This document shows, in pieces, positions 56,429-64,000 of a stretch of 64,000 nucleotides of DNA (within the stretch, counting starts at the first letter, position 1; the number at the start of each line of letters is the position of its first letter). Both the position numbers and the translations under genes were made by a program. This DNA comes from Corynebacterium jeikeium (GTDB lineage: Bacteria; Actinomycetota; Actinomycetes; Mycobacteriales; Mycobacteriaceae), in contig NZ_JFCQ01000028.1 in NCBI RefSeq assembly GCF_000738265.1, positions 1 to 64,000 on the forward strand. Reading direction: 5' to 3'. The notes beneath the pieces are model-generated. The model was not told where the DNA came from. It ran no database searches and saw nothing but the letters and a program-made list of their open reading frames with translations.

Positions 56429-57178
56429 CTATATCCCGATCTTGGTGCTGGCAGGCAGCTTCAGCTCGTCGGCCTTCACGAAATACGTGTGCATCGTGCC
56501 GTTGGTCATTTCCAGGTGTTCGGAGAGAGCATCCGGAGTGCCAAGGCCGATTTTCTTTGCTGCTTCCTGCAGCTCCTTCGGTGCCATGTTGGCATCGATC
56601 GGCAGCGGGATTAGAGGCAGTCCAGCCACGCGAGGCGTGACGTTCAGCGAACTCACCACGATGTGAAAATGCCCGGTGAGCGTCGTAGTCTGCCCCGGAC
56701 CAGTCCGCTGCCAGATTCCGCCTTCAGGCCCAGCTCCCGGCGTGGGGAACTGCACCGACAGGTTCGTTAGGATCGCCTTGTCCGCATCAATGCGCAGTGC
56801 CGGCTTAGGCCCCTGGGGTGTGGGCTGCTGCACCAGCGACATTTTGACGTGCCCGAGCAGGCGCGTGTTGTCCGCCTTGATGACGTAGGTGCCCTGCTGA
56901 ACGGGCTTCTCGCCCTTGATCGGCCCCGGTGGGGTGAGGTCCACCCGCAGGTTCTCCGGCACCTCGGGAGGAGCCGGGGGCGCCGGGAGCTTCGGGGGTG
57001 GCGGCGGAGCCGGAAGTGCTGGCGGAGCCGGAAGCGCAGGAGGCGGTGGCAGCTGCAATTGCGCCTCGGCGCTCGGGGCAACCTCGACCGCCAGCGCCGC
57101 CACCAGCCCGCACATCGACGCCGCTGCAACGACGGCCTTCGCAGCGCTGGAGCCGCCGCGTTTACGCTGCTTGCTCAT
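56429..57178 (-). CDS. Secreted proline-rich protein of unknown function
   Basis: A 249-residue exported protein. A signal peptide (basic MSKQRKRGG, then 'VVAAASMCGLVAALAVEVAPSAEA') is followed by a Pro/Ala-rich run (about 42-72) able to span the cell wall. The domain from about 75 on ('GTYVIKADNTRLLGHVKMSL', 'ILTNLSVQFPTPG', 'LTGHFHIVVSSLNVTPRVAG') is beta-rich and lacks known catalytic motifs. It overlaps the DUF6114 gene by 17 bases, the last of a three-gene coupled set. No function is assigned. Confidence 0.78.
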   Translation of the reverse strand: MSKQRKRGGSSAAKAVVAAASMCGLVAALAVEVAPSAEAQLQLPPPPALPAPPALPAPPPPPKLPAPPAPPEVPENLRVDLTPPGPIKGEKPVQQGTYVIKADNTRLLGHVKMSLVQQPTPQGPKPALRIDADKAILTNLSVQFPTPGAGPEGGIWQRTGPGQTTTLTGHFHIVVSSLNVTPRVAGLPLIPLPIDANMAPKELQEAAKKIGLGTPDALSEHLEMTNGTMHTYFVKADELKLPASTKIGI

Positions 57179-57575
57179 CTACCTTCCTTTTCTTGACGCC
57201 CTTAGGCGGCTTTTCTTCCTCCGTCCACGACAGCGCCAAAGCTCCACCGATAACGGCGCACAAGGTGCCCAGAACGAAGCCGCCGATGTTCGACATGGGA
57301 AGCGCCACGATTCCGAGGATCAGGGAGGCTACGCCCGTGAGCAGGCGAGTGTCTGGCTTGAACCACGTCATCAGCCCAGAGGTGATCAACAACGCGCCGA
57401 TCAACAGGGTGGACACGCCGGAGATCGTGGAGACCTGGATGACGATGTTCGATACCTCGAACGACAGGTATGCCGGAACGATCATGATGATGCCCGACAG
57501 CAGCATGAATAGCCCTGCCCCGAACGGGCGGTTGCGGCGCCAATGACCGAAACCGTTGGGGTTAGCACTCGGCAT
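57162..57575 (-). CDS. DUF6114-family membrane protein
   Basis: A 137-residue protein with four predicted TM helices (about 17-38, 46-66, 71-90, 93-115) and a charged C-terminal tail (EEEKPPKGVKKRK). This matches the DUF6114 family, which in Streptomyces also lies next to a DUF6230 gene; both family names are from memory. ATG 57575 was chosen; it overlaps the DUF6230 stop by 14 bases, which implies translational coupling. A TTG-type start at 57596 is less likely. Function unknown. Confidence 0.82.
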   Translation of the reverse strand: MPSANPNGFGHWRRNRPFGAGLFMLLSGIIMIVPAYLSFEVSNIVIQVSTISGVSTLLIGALLITSGLMTWFKPDTRLLTGVASLILGIVALPMSNIGGFVLGTLCAVIGGALALSWTEEEKPPKGVKKRKVDEQAA

Positions 57576-58149
57576 TGTCGCTATCCACAATTGCAATCTT
57601 GCTGCCGCCGGCGGTCATCTTATCCGCAGACAGAGAGGTCGCCTCGATTCCCTGCCCCTTGGCTTGCAGGGAGTCGGCGAAGATACCCCAGCCACCGTCC
57701 GGAGCGTCTTTATCAATCTTGCCGGCATCAACGCCGATTTGCGGGTTAATCAGGGTTAGATCACCGGAGAGCTTTCGCGCACCAATCAGCATGTTCTCTG
57801 CGGAGAAGTTCTGCCCCGGAACGGTCATTTGGAACTTCTTTTCCCCAACGCCGGGGATCTTTATCGGTGCAGTCATGCAGACGTCAGTCACCTTGGCATC
57901 CTTAATGCGCAGGCGGGAGATAGCTTCCTTGCCGTTGTGCATTTCGTCAACGTCGGTGAAGAGGTCGAAGCCCTTACCATCCAGCTCACCGACCTCCATG
58001 TTGAAGATCGTGCCGGATAGTGCGAGGTGTGCAGAGACGCCACCCTGGGCGACTGCGACGCCCATCCCAGCGGTAGCCAGCATCCCTACACCGAGGATCG
58101 ATGCGAATCGAAGTTTGCGAGTATGTCCCATGCGAGTGATCTTAGACAC
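57562..58149 (-). CDS. DUF6230-family secreted protein
   Basis: A 195-residue protein with a signal peptide or anchor ('FASILGVGMLATAGMGVAVAQGGVSA', about 14-39) and a beta-rich outer domain ('LSGTIFNMEVGELDGKGFDLF', 'DVCMTAPIKIPGVGEKKFQMTVPG', 'LTLINPQIGVDAGKI'). This is the DUF6230 pattern. Cys occur in 'DVCM' and near the very end (AEC). It heads a leftward, overlapping set with DUF6114 and the proline-rich protein. The AT-rich 58160-58215 upstream holds its promoter. Function unknown; the place beside mycolate genes hints at an envelope role. Confidence 0.82.
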   Translation of the reverse strand: MSKITRMGHTRKLRFASILGVGMLATAGMGVAVAQGGVSAHLALSGTIFNMEVGELDGKGFDLFTDVDEMHNGKEAISRLRIKDAKVTDVCMTAPIKIPGVGEKKFQMTVPGQNFSAENMLIGARKLSGDLTLINPQIGVDAGKIDKDAPDGGWGIFADSLQAKGQGIEATSLSADKMTAGGSKIAIVDSDNAEC

Positions 58150-58218
58150 ACCGCTCGGCGGTAGGAGGTTTTCTATGTAAAAAAATCAACTATTCTTAAT
58201 ATTTTTCTGGAATAAAGA

Positions 58219-58249
58219 GCGGTTGGGGCGTGGGGGCGTCAAGAAGAAA
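58219..58249 (+). repeat. Extended copy of the dispersed GGCGTCA repeat
   Basis: Matches 43319-43349 at about 27 of 31 positions (gcggttgggg, then gtgg, then ggcgtcaagaa). The GGCGTCA word overlaps the stop codon of the leftward MFS gene. Confidence 0.65.
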
Positions 58250-59465
58250 TGGCCTTATCGCGCCGCATGGCGGCAAGAGCCGTGACCAGGGCGATAAGGG
58301 TCAACAGAATCAACCAAGAGACCAGCAATCCCCAGCTGTGGGCGAAGAAATAGCCGGAGACCCAGCCGATGATAGAGGAACCGAGGTAGTAGCTCAGGAT
58401 GTAGATGCTCGAAGCCTCGGCGCGATCCTGCCGTGCGACCTCGCCGACCCACGCGCTGGAGATTGAGTGGGCGGGGAAGAATGTGGCGGTGAACAGTAGC
58501 ACGGCTGCGAGCGTGGTGGGGACAGTCGGGATGAAGGCCAGGAAGAGGCCTACCAGTGCCAGGGCGATGCAGGCGACCACGACCTTCGCCTGGCCGTAGC
58601 GATTGACCATCGTGCCCGTGCGCGTGGAAGTCCAGGTGCCCGACAGGTAGATGACGAACACGAGCGCGGCGAGGGATTCCGGCAGGCCGAAGGTGTTGAT
58701 CAGCCGGAAGGTCATGTAGTTGTACAGGGAAACGAAACTGCCCATCAGCAGGAACGGCAACAGGAAAAGCTTCAGCAGGATAGGGTCGCGCAGATGATGG
58801 GCGAAGGCCTGCAACTCGTGGGCGAGCGTGATTTTCTTCGGAGTGAAGAAGCGCTGCTTGGGCAGCACCCAGGTGGTCATCAGGGCCATCGCGAAGGCAA
58901 AGATCGCGCTCAGGAGGGTGGCTAGGCGCCAATCCGTGAACTCCAGGGCGATGCCTGGGATGAGCCTGCCGATGAGGCCGCCCAGCGAATTACCCGCGAT
59001 ATAGAAACCCATTATTCGGGGGAGGTAGCGCCGGTCGATTTCCTCCGAGAGGAAGGCCATGGTCACGGCTGGCACGCCCGCTACGGCGATGCCCTGCAGG
59101 AGGCGCACCGCGATGATCGACTGGATCGACGGCAGCGTGACTAGCGCCAGGGAGAAGAGGGTAGCTGCCAGGACGGATGCCTGGATCACCCGGCGCCGCC
59201 CGAAGCGCTCGGAGACGATGCTGAGCGGAATGACCATGAGCGCCAGACCACCCGTGGTGGCGGAGACCGTCAGCGCAGCCAGCGAGGGGGAGACACCGAA
59301 GTCCTCCGACAGTGCCGGGAGGACTGCTTGGGTGGCGTACAGGGCGTTGTACGAGGCCAGACCCGAGCACAGGGAGGCGATGAGAGCCTTCTTGTAGCCG
59401 ATGTCCTCCGGTATGAGAGGGCGAATGCCGTTGGTGGTCTCGGTGTCTTCGCGGGGGCCGGTCAC
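58239..59465 (-). CDS. MFS transporter (DHA1-like, 12 TM)
   Basis: A 408-residue membrane protein with twelve helices. Motif A-like 'VSERFGRRRVIQASV' is after TM2, and 'GNSLGGLIGRLIPGIALEF' resembles motif C in TM5. The second half has a weaker motif A copy ('TGTMVNRYGQAKVVVA'). This pattern is near the YnfM/arabinose-efflux-like MFS group. The GTG start has aaaggag 8 bases before it. The stop overlaps a copy of the dispersed GGCGTCA motif. Substrate unknown. Confidence 0.87.
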   Translation of the reverse strand: MTGPREDTETTNGIRPLIPEDIGYKKALIASLCSGLASYNALYATQAVLPALSEDFGVSPSLAALTVSATTGGLALMVIPLSIVSERFGRRRVIQASVLAATLFSLALVTLPSIQSIIAVRLLQGIAVAGVPAVTMAFLSEEIDRRYLPRIMGFYIAGNSLGGLIGRLIPGIALEFTDWRLATLLSAIFAFAMALMTTWVLPKQRFFTPKKITLAHELQAFAHHLRDPILLKLFLLPFLLMGSFVSLYNYMTFRLINTFGLPESLAALVFVIYLSGTWTSTRTGTMVNRYGQAKVVVACIALALVGLFLAFIPTVPTTLAAVLLFTATFFPAHSISSAWVGEVARQDRAEASSIYILSYYLGSSIIGWVSGYFFAHSWGLLVSWLILLTLIALVTALAAMRRDKAISS

Positions 59466-59507
59466 CGTTGGTGCTCCTTTCGCTCTACTCGATCCACGGT
59501 ATAGAAA

Positions 59508-59541
59508 AGCTCCCTCTCGAGGAAAACCGCGAGAGGGAGCT
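59508..59541 (-). terminator. phoX terminator
   Basis: A 12-bp perfect stem, agctccctctcg with its complement, and a 10-nt loop; on the minus strand it is followed by TTTTCTAT. It lies 30 bases past the PhoX stop and before the MFS gene. Confidence 0.88.
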
Positions 59542-59570
59542 GGGGAGGGTTAGGCAGCTAACCCAACAAC

Positions 59571-61673
59571 TTAAGCGCCGATGGTGCCGAAGTCTTCCTT
59601 CCAAGCAACCACGGTAGCCGGGCGGGCGATGGAGTCGCCGCCGTCCGGCCAGTGGGACTTGGAGGTCTTGACGGTAGCTTCCTCGTCCTCACCCGGGTGC
59701 TGAACGTTGACCAGCACGCGCTTGTCGAAGACCAGCGGGCCACAGGTCTCGGCGCCGGCCGGGACGGTCAGGAACTGCTTGGTCAGGCCACGGGTCTCGC
59801 CTTCCAGGGAGACGGCGAACAGGCCGTCGTTGGATTCCAGGGCGTTGCCGTCGGTGGAGACCCACAGGTTGCCGAAGGAGTCGAAGGTGACGTTGTCCGG
59901 GCAGGAGATCGGGGAGACCTTGGACTTGTCGAAGCCACCGAAGTAGGTCTCGGCCTCGTCCGGGTCACCACAAACCAGCAGCAGGTTCCACTTGAGGTCT
60001 TCGCCGGTGAAGTCATCTTCGATCTCGATGACCATACCGTTCTTGTTTTCCTTGACCGGGGCGTACTCGCGAACACCCTCCTTGTTCTTGCCTTCTTCCT
60101 GCGTGCCGCGGTACTTGTTGTTGGTCAGTGCGGCGTAGACCTTGCCGGTGGTCGGGTGCGGCTCGACATCCTCCGGGCGGTCCATCTTGGTAGCCCCGAC
60201 CTTGTCGCCAGCCTCACGGGTGAAGACGATGACCTCTTCGGCGGACATGCCGTCGACGTGGGACTCGGCGGAGCCGTCCTCCTTGACGGTGACCAGCTTG
60301 ATCCACTTGCCGGTGCCGTCGAACTTCTCGCCCTTCGGCGGGTTGTTCTCGTCGAAGTCCTTGTTGTTGCCCTCGAAAGTGGCAACATACAGGGTGCCCT
60401 CGTCCAGGATCTTCATGTTCTCCTCGCGATCCTTGTCGGTGTTACCGCTGCGGATCTTGCGGGAGGAGACGAACTTGTAGATGTACTCGAAGCGGGAGTC
60501 ATCGCCGGAGTATGCAACCACGGTGCCGTCGTTGGTGACGTGGATGTTGGAGCCCTCGTGCTTGAAACGACCCAGGGCGGTGTGCTTGACCGGGGTGGAC
60601 TTCGGATCCCACGGGTTCACCTCAACCACGTAGTTGAAGCGGTGCGGCTCGTTCGGCTCCTTGGTCACGTCGAAGCGGTCGTAGTGCTTTTCCCACTGAC
60701 GAGCGGTCTTGGCGTCCTCGATGCCGTAGCGGCTCAGGCGCTCGCGTACCTTCTCGTCCTTAACGTTCTCTCCACCAGCGAAGTACTGGTCAACGTTCTC
60801 CTCGCCGGACAGGATGGTGCCCCATGGAGTCACGCCACCGGAGCAGTTGTTGAAGGTGCCCTTGACGATCTTGCCTTCCTTGTCGTCAGAGGTCTTCACC
60901 AGCTTGTGGCCAACGATCGGGCCGCGCAGCTCGAACTCGGTGGTGCCGGTCAGGCGGCGGTTGTACTTGCCCATGACGGGCTTCAGCTTGCCGTCCTTGT
61001 CGTTGCCCTCAACCTCGACGATGGACATGCCGTGGCTAGCCAGCTCGATGTCGACGTGCTCCTTGGAGGGGTTCTCCAGGTCGTAGTCTGGGATCATCTG
61101 CTGCGGGGTGGAGTACTCGTGGTTGGAGACCAGCAGGAAGCGGTTGTTCTCTCCCTCGATCGGCAGCAGCGCCGCAAAGTCACAGTTGAAGCCGTACTGC
61201 TTGGCGGCCTGTTCCGCGGTCTGGTTGTCAACGTCGAATTCCTTGGCGCCCTCAACCACCGGGTCGCCCCAGCGGATAACGACCTCGGACTTGTAGCCAG
61301 CCGGAACGACGACTTCGTCCTTGGTGTTCGGCTCGACCATCTCGAACTTCAGGCCGTCCGGTGCGTCGGCGTTGCCGGAACCGTTGCCACCCTTGTTCTC
61401 GCCGTTGCCGCCCTTTGCGCCACCCTCACCGTTGTCGTCGCTGCAGGCTGCCAGGAAGGAAGCACCGCCGACGGTAACGACTGCTGCGCCACCTGCGCGC
61501 AGTGCGCTGCGGCGCGAGAAGGTGCCCTGGATCAGATCCATAAAGTAGTTGTTGTCGGACTTGTTGTTCACCGGCTTGGAGCAAGCGTCGCCACACTTGT
61601 ACACACAGGTGCGGTGGGAACGGCTAGACGTGAAGTCCATTTTCTTCAGCAGATTGCGACCCTTCAGGCCCAT
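59571..61673 (-). CDS. phoX: PhoX-family alkaline phosphatase (DUF839)
   Basis: A 700-residue Tat-exported, probably lipid-anchored phosphatase. A conserved Cys-rich start, 'TCVYKCGDACSKPVNNKSDNNYF', typical of actinobacterial PhoX, precedes the Tat motif SRRSALRAGG and the lipobox AAC. The beta-propeller body has 'NRFLLVSNHEYSTPQQM', 'CSGGVTPWGTILSGEENVDQYF', 'RPEDVEPHPTTGKVYAAL' and 'CPDNVTFDSFGNLWVSTDGN', the Ca/Fe-binding strands. ATG 61673 follows gaggagag by about 8 bases; a longer frame to 61715 lacks a site. A second secreted phosphatase, beside PhoD. A large opposite-strand frame here is a shadow. Confidence 0.93.
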   Translation of the reverse strand: MGLKGRNLLKKMDFTSSRSHRTCVYKCGDACSKPVNNKSDNNYFMDLIQGTFSRRSALRAGGAAVVTVGGASFLAACSDDNGEGGAKGGNGENKGGNGSGNADAPDGLKFEMVEPNTKDEVVVPAGYKSEVVIRWGDPVVEGAKEFDVDNQTAEQAAKQYGFNCDFAALLPIEGENNRFLLVSNHEYSTPQQMIPDYDLENPSKEHVDIELASHGMSIVEVEGNDKDGKLKPVMGKYNRRLTGTTEFELRGPIVGHKLVKTSDDKEGKIVKGTFNNCSGGVTPWGTILSGEENVDQYFAGGENVKDEKVRERLSRYGIEDAKTARQWEKHYDRFDVTKEPNEPHRFNYVVEVNPWDPKSTPVKHTALGRFKHEGSNIHVTNDGTVVAYSGDDSRFEYIYKFVSSRKIRSGNTDKDREENMKILDEGTLYVATFEGNNKDFDENNPPKGEKFDGTGKWIKLVTVKEDGSAESHVDGMSAEEVIVFTREAGDKVGATKMDRPEDVEPHPTTGKVYAALTNNKYRGTQEEGKNKEGVREYAPVKENKNGMVIEIEDDFTGEDLKWNLLLVCGDPDEAETYFGGFDKSKVSPISCPDNVTFDSFGNLWVSTDGNALESNDGLFAVSLEGETRGLTKQFLTVPAGAETCGPLVFDKRVLVNVQHPGEDEEATVKTSKSHWPDGGDSIARPATVVAWKEDFGTIGA

Positions 61674-61771
61674 GGGGGATCTCTCCTCGATTTTTGCAGT
61701 CGGCCATGCCCACACAATGTCGTTCGTCTAGATGTGGTTGGCCATAGTCTTGTTGGGGTTTCAGCTCATCA

Positions 61772-61787
61772 GCACAGCTAACTGTGC
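61772..61787. promoter_or_regulatory. Palindrome upstream of phoX
   Basis: gcacag-ctaa-ctgtgc is a perfect 6-bp palindrome about 100 bases before the phoX start. It may be a regulator site. The rest of the 226-base gap (61674-61899) shows no gene. Confidence 0.4.
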
Positions 61788-61899
61788 AGATACCTCAAAA
61801 GACTTTAAGCAACGTGAAAGAACCCCGTATTGCGCCAAGGTGTACGTCAGGTTAATTCGTTGAAGTGTGCTTCGAACGTTCCTTGACGCGAGCGGACGT

Positions 61900-62397
61900 C
61901 TACTTGTTGAACATCCGCCCCATGCGCTTCATGCGCGAAAGCCTACGCAGCCGACCCAAGCGGAACATCCCGCGCCAGCCGAACAGTAGCAGGCCGCTCA
62001 TCACGGTCGCCACGATCATGAACGACCAGTGCGGAACCTCCCCGTGGCGAATTCCCCAGATTCCCAACCCTACGATCACATTGGTGATCCACACCATCGC
62101 GCCCGTAGAGAACTCGAAGCCACTGAAGCCGTCCGCGCCCGTGACCTGCGCGCTTTTTCGCGGCCGCACCACGCCGATCCACAGCAGCGCCCACACGATC
62201 GCCACCCCGATCAGGAATGGCCAGGAGGTATCCAGCCAACCGGTGAAGCTCAGTGGCATCTCTGGGGTGTTGTGCGCAATGCGTGCTAGCAGGGCAAACA
62301 GCAGTACGGCGAGGACGTCGAAGCTCAGCGCCATCACTGGCGAGCGTTGCGTCTTGCCAGGTAGATCGCCGGTGGAGGTGTTAGTGGGGGTGCTCAT
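61900..62397 (-). CDS. DUF3054-family membrane protein
   Basis: A 165-residue protein with about four TM helices (starts 'LSFDVLAVLLFALLARIAHN') and a basic C-terminal tail (RLGRLRRLSRMKRMGRM). 'GWLDTSWPFLIGVAIVWAL' and 'GAMVWITNVIVGLGIWG' fit DUF3054 of actinobacteria. Function unknown. It follows the LPG-synthase-like gene by 24 bases and is in the same leftward operon as mmpL. Confidence 0.85.
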   Translation of the reverse strand: MSTPTNTSTGDLPGKTQRSPVMALSFDVLAVLLFALLARIAHNTPEMPLSFTGWLDTSWPFLIGVAIVWALLWIGVVRPRKSAQVTGADGFSGFEFSTGAMVWITNVIVGLGIWGIRHGEVPHWSFMIVATVMSGLLLFGWRGMFRLGRLRRLSRMKRMGRMFNK

Positions 62398-62421
62398 GGC
62401 CTCGTATCTTACTGTCTTTTT

Positions 62422-63492
62422 CTATTGTGCTTCGCCGACCGGCTCTTGCACTTTTTCTTGAGGACGCCCATTGTCCGCCGCGACCTGTTCAGCCTCGCCC
62501 TTGGGGTTGACCATCTTGGTGGCAAAGAACACGATCCAGCCCACGATGGTCAGCCCCACGAAGCTGAGCATGCGGAAAACGATCACCGCCCCGAACGCCT
62601 GGACGGAGGTAAGCGTGCCGAATCCCACCAGCGCACTGGTCAGAGCAACATCCACTGGCCCCAGGCCACCGGGGGTGACCTGCGCCTGCCCCACTAGCTT
62701 GGCGGTCAGGAAGGCCAGCACTGCACCGGCGATGGGCGGGGTGGCGCCGACGGCGTAGATGCAGGCCAACAGGCACAGGATTTCGAAAATCCAGTTGCCC
62801 AGGCTGGCGGCAATAGCGGCCGCGAGCTTCGGCAGTGGTAGCTCCACGGCGGACAGTTGGCGGGAGAATCCACGGACGCTGTCGGTGAAGCGGTCGGCGG
62901 GCTTGCCACGGCGGGTGTTGTAGGTGCGCAGCCTGTTGACGAGCCACCGCTCCACCACGTCGCGATTCTTGGCCACCCAGTTGGTTAGGAGTGCCAGCGC
63001 GACCAGGGCGAGGAGGGACAGAGCCAGGGTTACCGGCTTCACGGTCAGGCCGAGGAAAAACACTGCGCCGATGGCCAGGATCGCCATGCCGCCACCGGCC
63101 AGGGCGCCGGACAGCAGCATGTACCAGCTGGCGATAACGGGTGTGGCACCCCACTTCAGCTGTTCGCGGAAGATCATGGCTGCCGAAAGCGCCGGGCCGC
63201 CGGGGAATGTAGAGGACCAGGAGTTAGCGGCCAGGCCCAGCCAGTTCACGGTTGTGCGCTTTACCTTCACACCGGCGCTGCGCAGCAACACCACCATCAC
63301 CTCGGCCTGCGCGACCATGGAGAGCGCCAGCGCCACGACGGCGAGCGCGATCCAGCGTTTATCGGCGTGGGCAAGCTCCCGCCAACCCTCGCCGATGAAG
63401 TGCAGGTGTTCCCGGGCGACGAAAGCGATCAGACCGATCAGAGCCAGGGATAACAGTGCCCGCACATCTGCGCGCCGCCAGAGGCTACTCAT
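62422..63492 (-). CDS. LPG-synthase-like membrane protein (UPF0104)
   Basis: A 356-residue protein with about eight TM helices, of the lysylphosphatidylglycerol synthase transmembrane/AglD superfamily. 'NWLGLAANSWSSTFPGGPALSAAMIFREQLKWG' and 'KLVGQAQVTPGGLGPVDVALTSALVGFG' are the family's two conserved blocks. It lacks the soluble aminoacyl-transfer domain, so it is not itself an LPG synthase; flipping or lipid-transfer is an inference. Its ATG overlaps the mmpL stop by 8 bases. In corynebacteria a gene of this type lies beside the mmpL near pks13. Confidence 0.86.
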   Translation of the reverse strand: MSSLWRRADVRALLSLALIGLIAFVAREHLHFIGEGWRELAHADKRWIALAVVALALSMVAQAEVMVVLLRSAGVKVKRTTVNWLGLAANSWSSTFPGGPALSAAMIFREQLKWGATPVIASWYMLLSGALAGGGMAILAIGAVFFLGLTVKPVTLALSLLALVALALLTNWVAKNRDVVERWLVNRLRTYNTRRGKPADRFTDSVRGFSRQLSAVELPLPKLAAAIAASLGNWIFEILCLLACIYAVGATPPIAGAVLAFLTAKLVGQAQVTPGGLGPVDVALTSALVGFGTLTSVQAFGAVIVFRMLSFVGLTIVGWIVFFATKMVNPKGEAEQVAADNGRPQEKVQEPVGEAQ

Positions 63493-64000
63493 TCATGCCC
63501 CTTTCGTCCATATTCCCGTCGCCTTCAACGTCGCCTTCACCGCCGCCTTCGCCGTTGCCGTCATTCTTGCGCTGGCCTTCCACCCGGCGCATCAGCTCCG
63601 CGAAGGGCAGATCCCGCTGGCGTGCGGGAGCATCACCGGAATGCTGGGCGGGCACGGGGGCGATGGCGTCCACACCAGAAAGCTCCGCAACCGTCACCTG
63701 CGACGAACGGGAAGCCGTCGCTGCCTCGCGCGGCGAGGGTTCCAGCTGCTCGTTGTGCCCGACCTTCTCCGATAGGCGCTTGACCCATCGCGGTGCCCAC
63801 CAGTTGTCCGGGCCGAGCAGATGCATGATGGAGGGCACGAGGAGCATGCGGATGATCGTCGCATCGAAGATCAGTGCGATGACCATGCCGAAGGCGATGT
63901 ACTTCATCATCACGATCGACGAGAAACCGAAGGCGCCGCAGACCACAATCATGATCAACGCAGCAGCGGTAATGATGCTGCCGGTGGTGGCCGTGCCGAA
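63485..64000 (-). CDS. MmpL/RND-type mycolate exporter, C-terminal part
   Basis: Partial: the frame runs off the right edge, giving the last 171 residues. It begins FGTATTGSIITAAALIMIVV and continues with 'FGFSSIVMMKYIAFGMVIAL' and 'RMLLVPSIMHLLGPDNWWAPRW', the last RND helices and the NWW-P motif of MMPL proteins. A cytoplasmic tail rich in Pro, Arg and Gly follows, similar in kind to MmpL3/CmpL1. With pks13 and accD4 nearby, export of trehalose monomycolate is the best guess. Confidence 0.88.
   Translation of the reverse strand, partial: FGTATTGSIITAAALIMIVVCGAFGFSSIVMMKYIAFGMVIALIFDATIIRMLLVPSIMHLLGPDNWWAPRWVKRLSEKVGHNEQLEPSPREAATASRSSQVTVAELSGVDAIAPVPAQHSGDAPARQRDLPFAELMRRVEGQRKNDGNGEGGGEGDVEGDGNMDERGMNE

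Noticed and set aside
40538..58249. The GGCGTCA motif as a replication-oriented FtsK (KOPS) signal
   Set aside because: Copies occur on both strands within the window with no clear orientation bias, as far as can be judged from 64 kb.
59652..61781. A 709-codon open frame opposite phoX
   Set aside because: Mirror of a well-supported PhoX gene; the translation is Val/Leu/Gly-rich with no recognisable domain.

Overview
The window (about 60% G+C outside the rRNA) comes from a mycolic-acid-containing actinobacterium, almost certainly a Corynebacterium. The reasons are the arabinogalactan/mycolate gene set (glf, glfT2, ubiA, two mycolyltransferases, fadD32, pks13, accD4, an mmpL-type exporter), an LGFP-repeat mycolyltransferase of the corynebacterial PS1 type, a very short porin-like peptide gene, Lsr2, and many leaderless genes. 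A species cannot be named safely from the sequence alone; the lipophilic, clinically associated corynebacteria are a plausible group.

Layout. 1-3550: end of an rRNA operon (16S-23S spacer, 23S, 5S, terminator). 3600-11400: mixed housekeeping genes (drug-type MFS pump, RluA-type pseudouridine synthase, a small porin-like peptide, universal stress protein, TetR regulator with a lysine-rich tail, a YidC homologue, class E sortase plus small membrane partner, lipoprotein, Lsr2). 11580-21650: secreted phosphatase PhoD, a coiled-coil protein, RecB-like nuclease, MsrA, LppP/LprE-type lipoprotein, SodA, lactate dehydrogenase, glycerophosphodiester phosphodiesterase, DUF5926 protein. 21650-33690: LCP ligase, CPBP protease, amidase, pheA, histidine phosphatase, metallopeptidase, septum-formation protein, serS, plsC, HAD phosphatase, PGPGW membrane protein, glf. 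From memory, the order sodA ... LCP ... pheA-phosphatase-metallopeptidase-septum protein-serS ... plsC ... HAD ... glf resembles the M. tuberculosis Rv3846-Rv3809c region.

33700-37700 is an accessory island between glf and glfT2: an AAA ATPase behind four TTACTA repeats, an EamA exporter, and a Schlafen/AlbA-type regulator gene flanked by two 56-bp direct repeats. 37800-56400 is the cell-wall factory: GlfT2 builds galactan on UDP-Galf made by Glf; the PAP2 phosphatase and UbiA make the decaprenyl-phosphoribose precursor of arabinan; FadD32, Pks13 and AccD4 make mycolic acids; the two mycolyltransferases attach them. The arabinosyltransferase gene aftB, expected after ubiA, is not at this locus. 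56400-64000: a DUF6230-DUF6114-secreted protein module, an MFS pump, PhoX phosphatase, and a leftward mmpL (cut by the window end)-LPG synthase-like-DUF3054 operon.

Signals beyond genes: an exact TAnnnT-7 nt-start-codon arrangement in eight genes (leaderless transcripts); a 127-bp MITE-like element with perfect 20-bp terminal inverted repeats; a dispersed GGCGTCA plus A-rich motif, often at gene 3' ends; and a 25-bp tandem repeat before fadD32.
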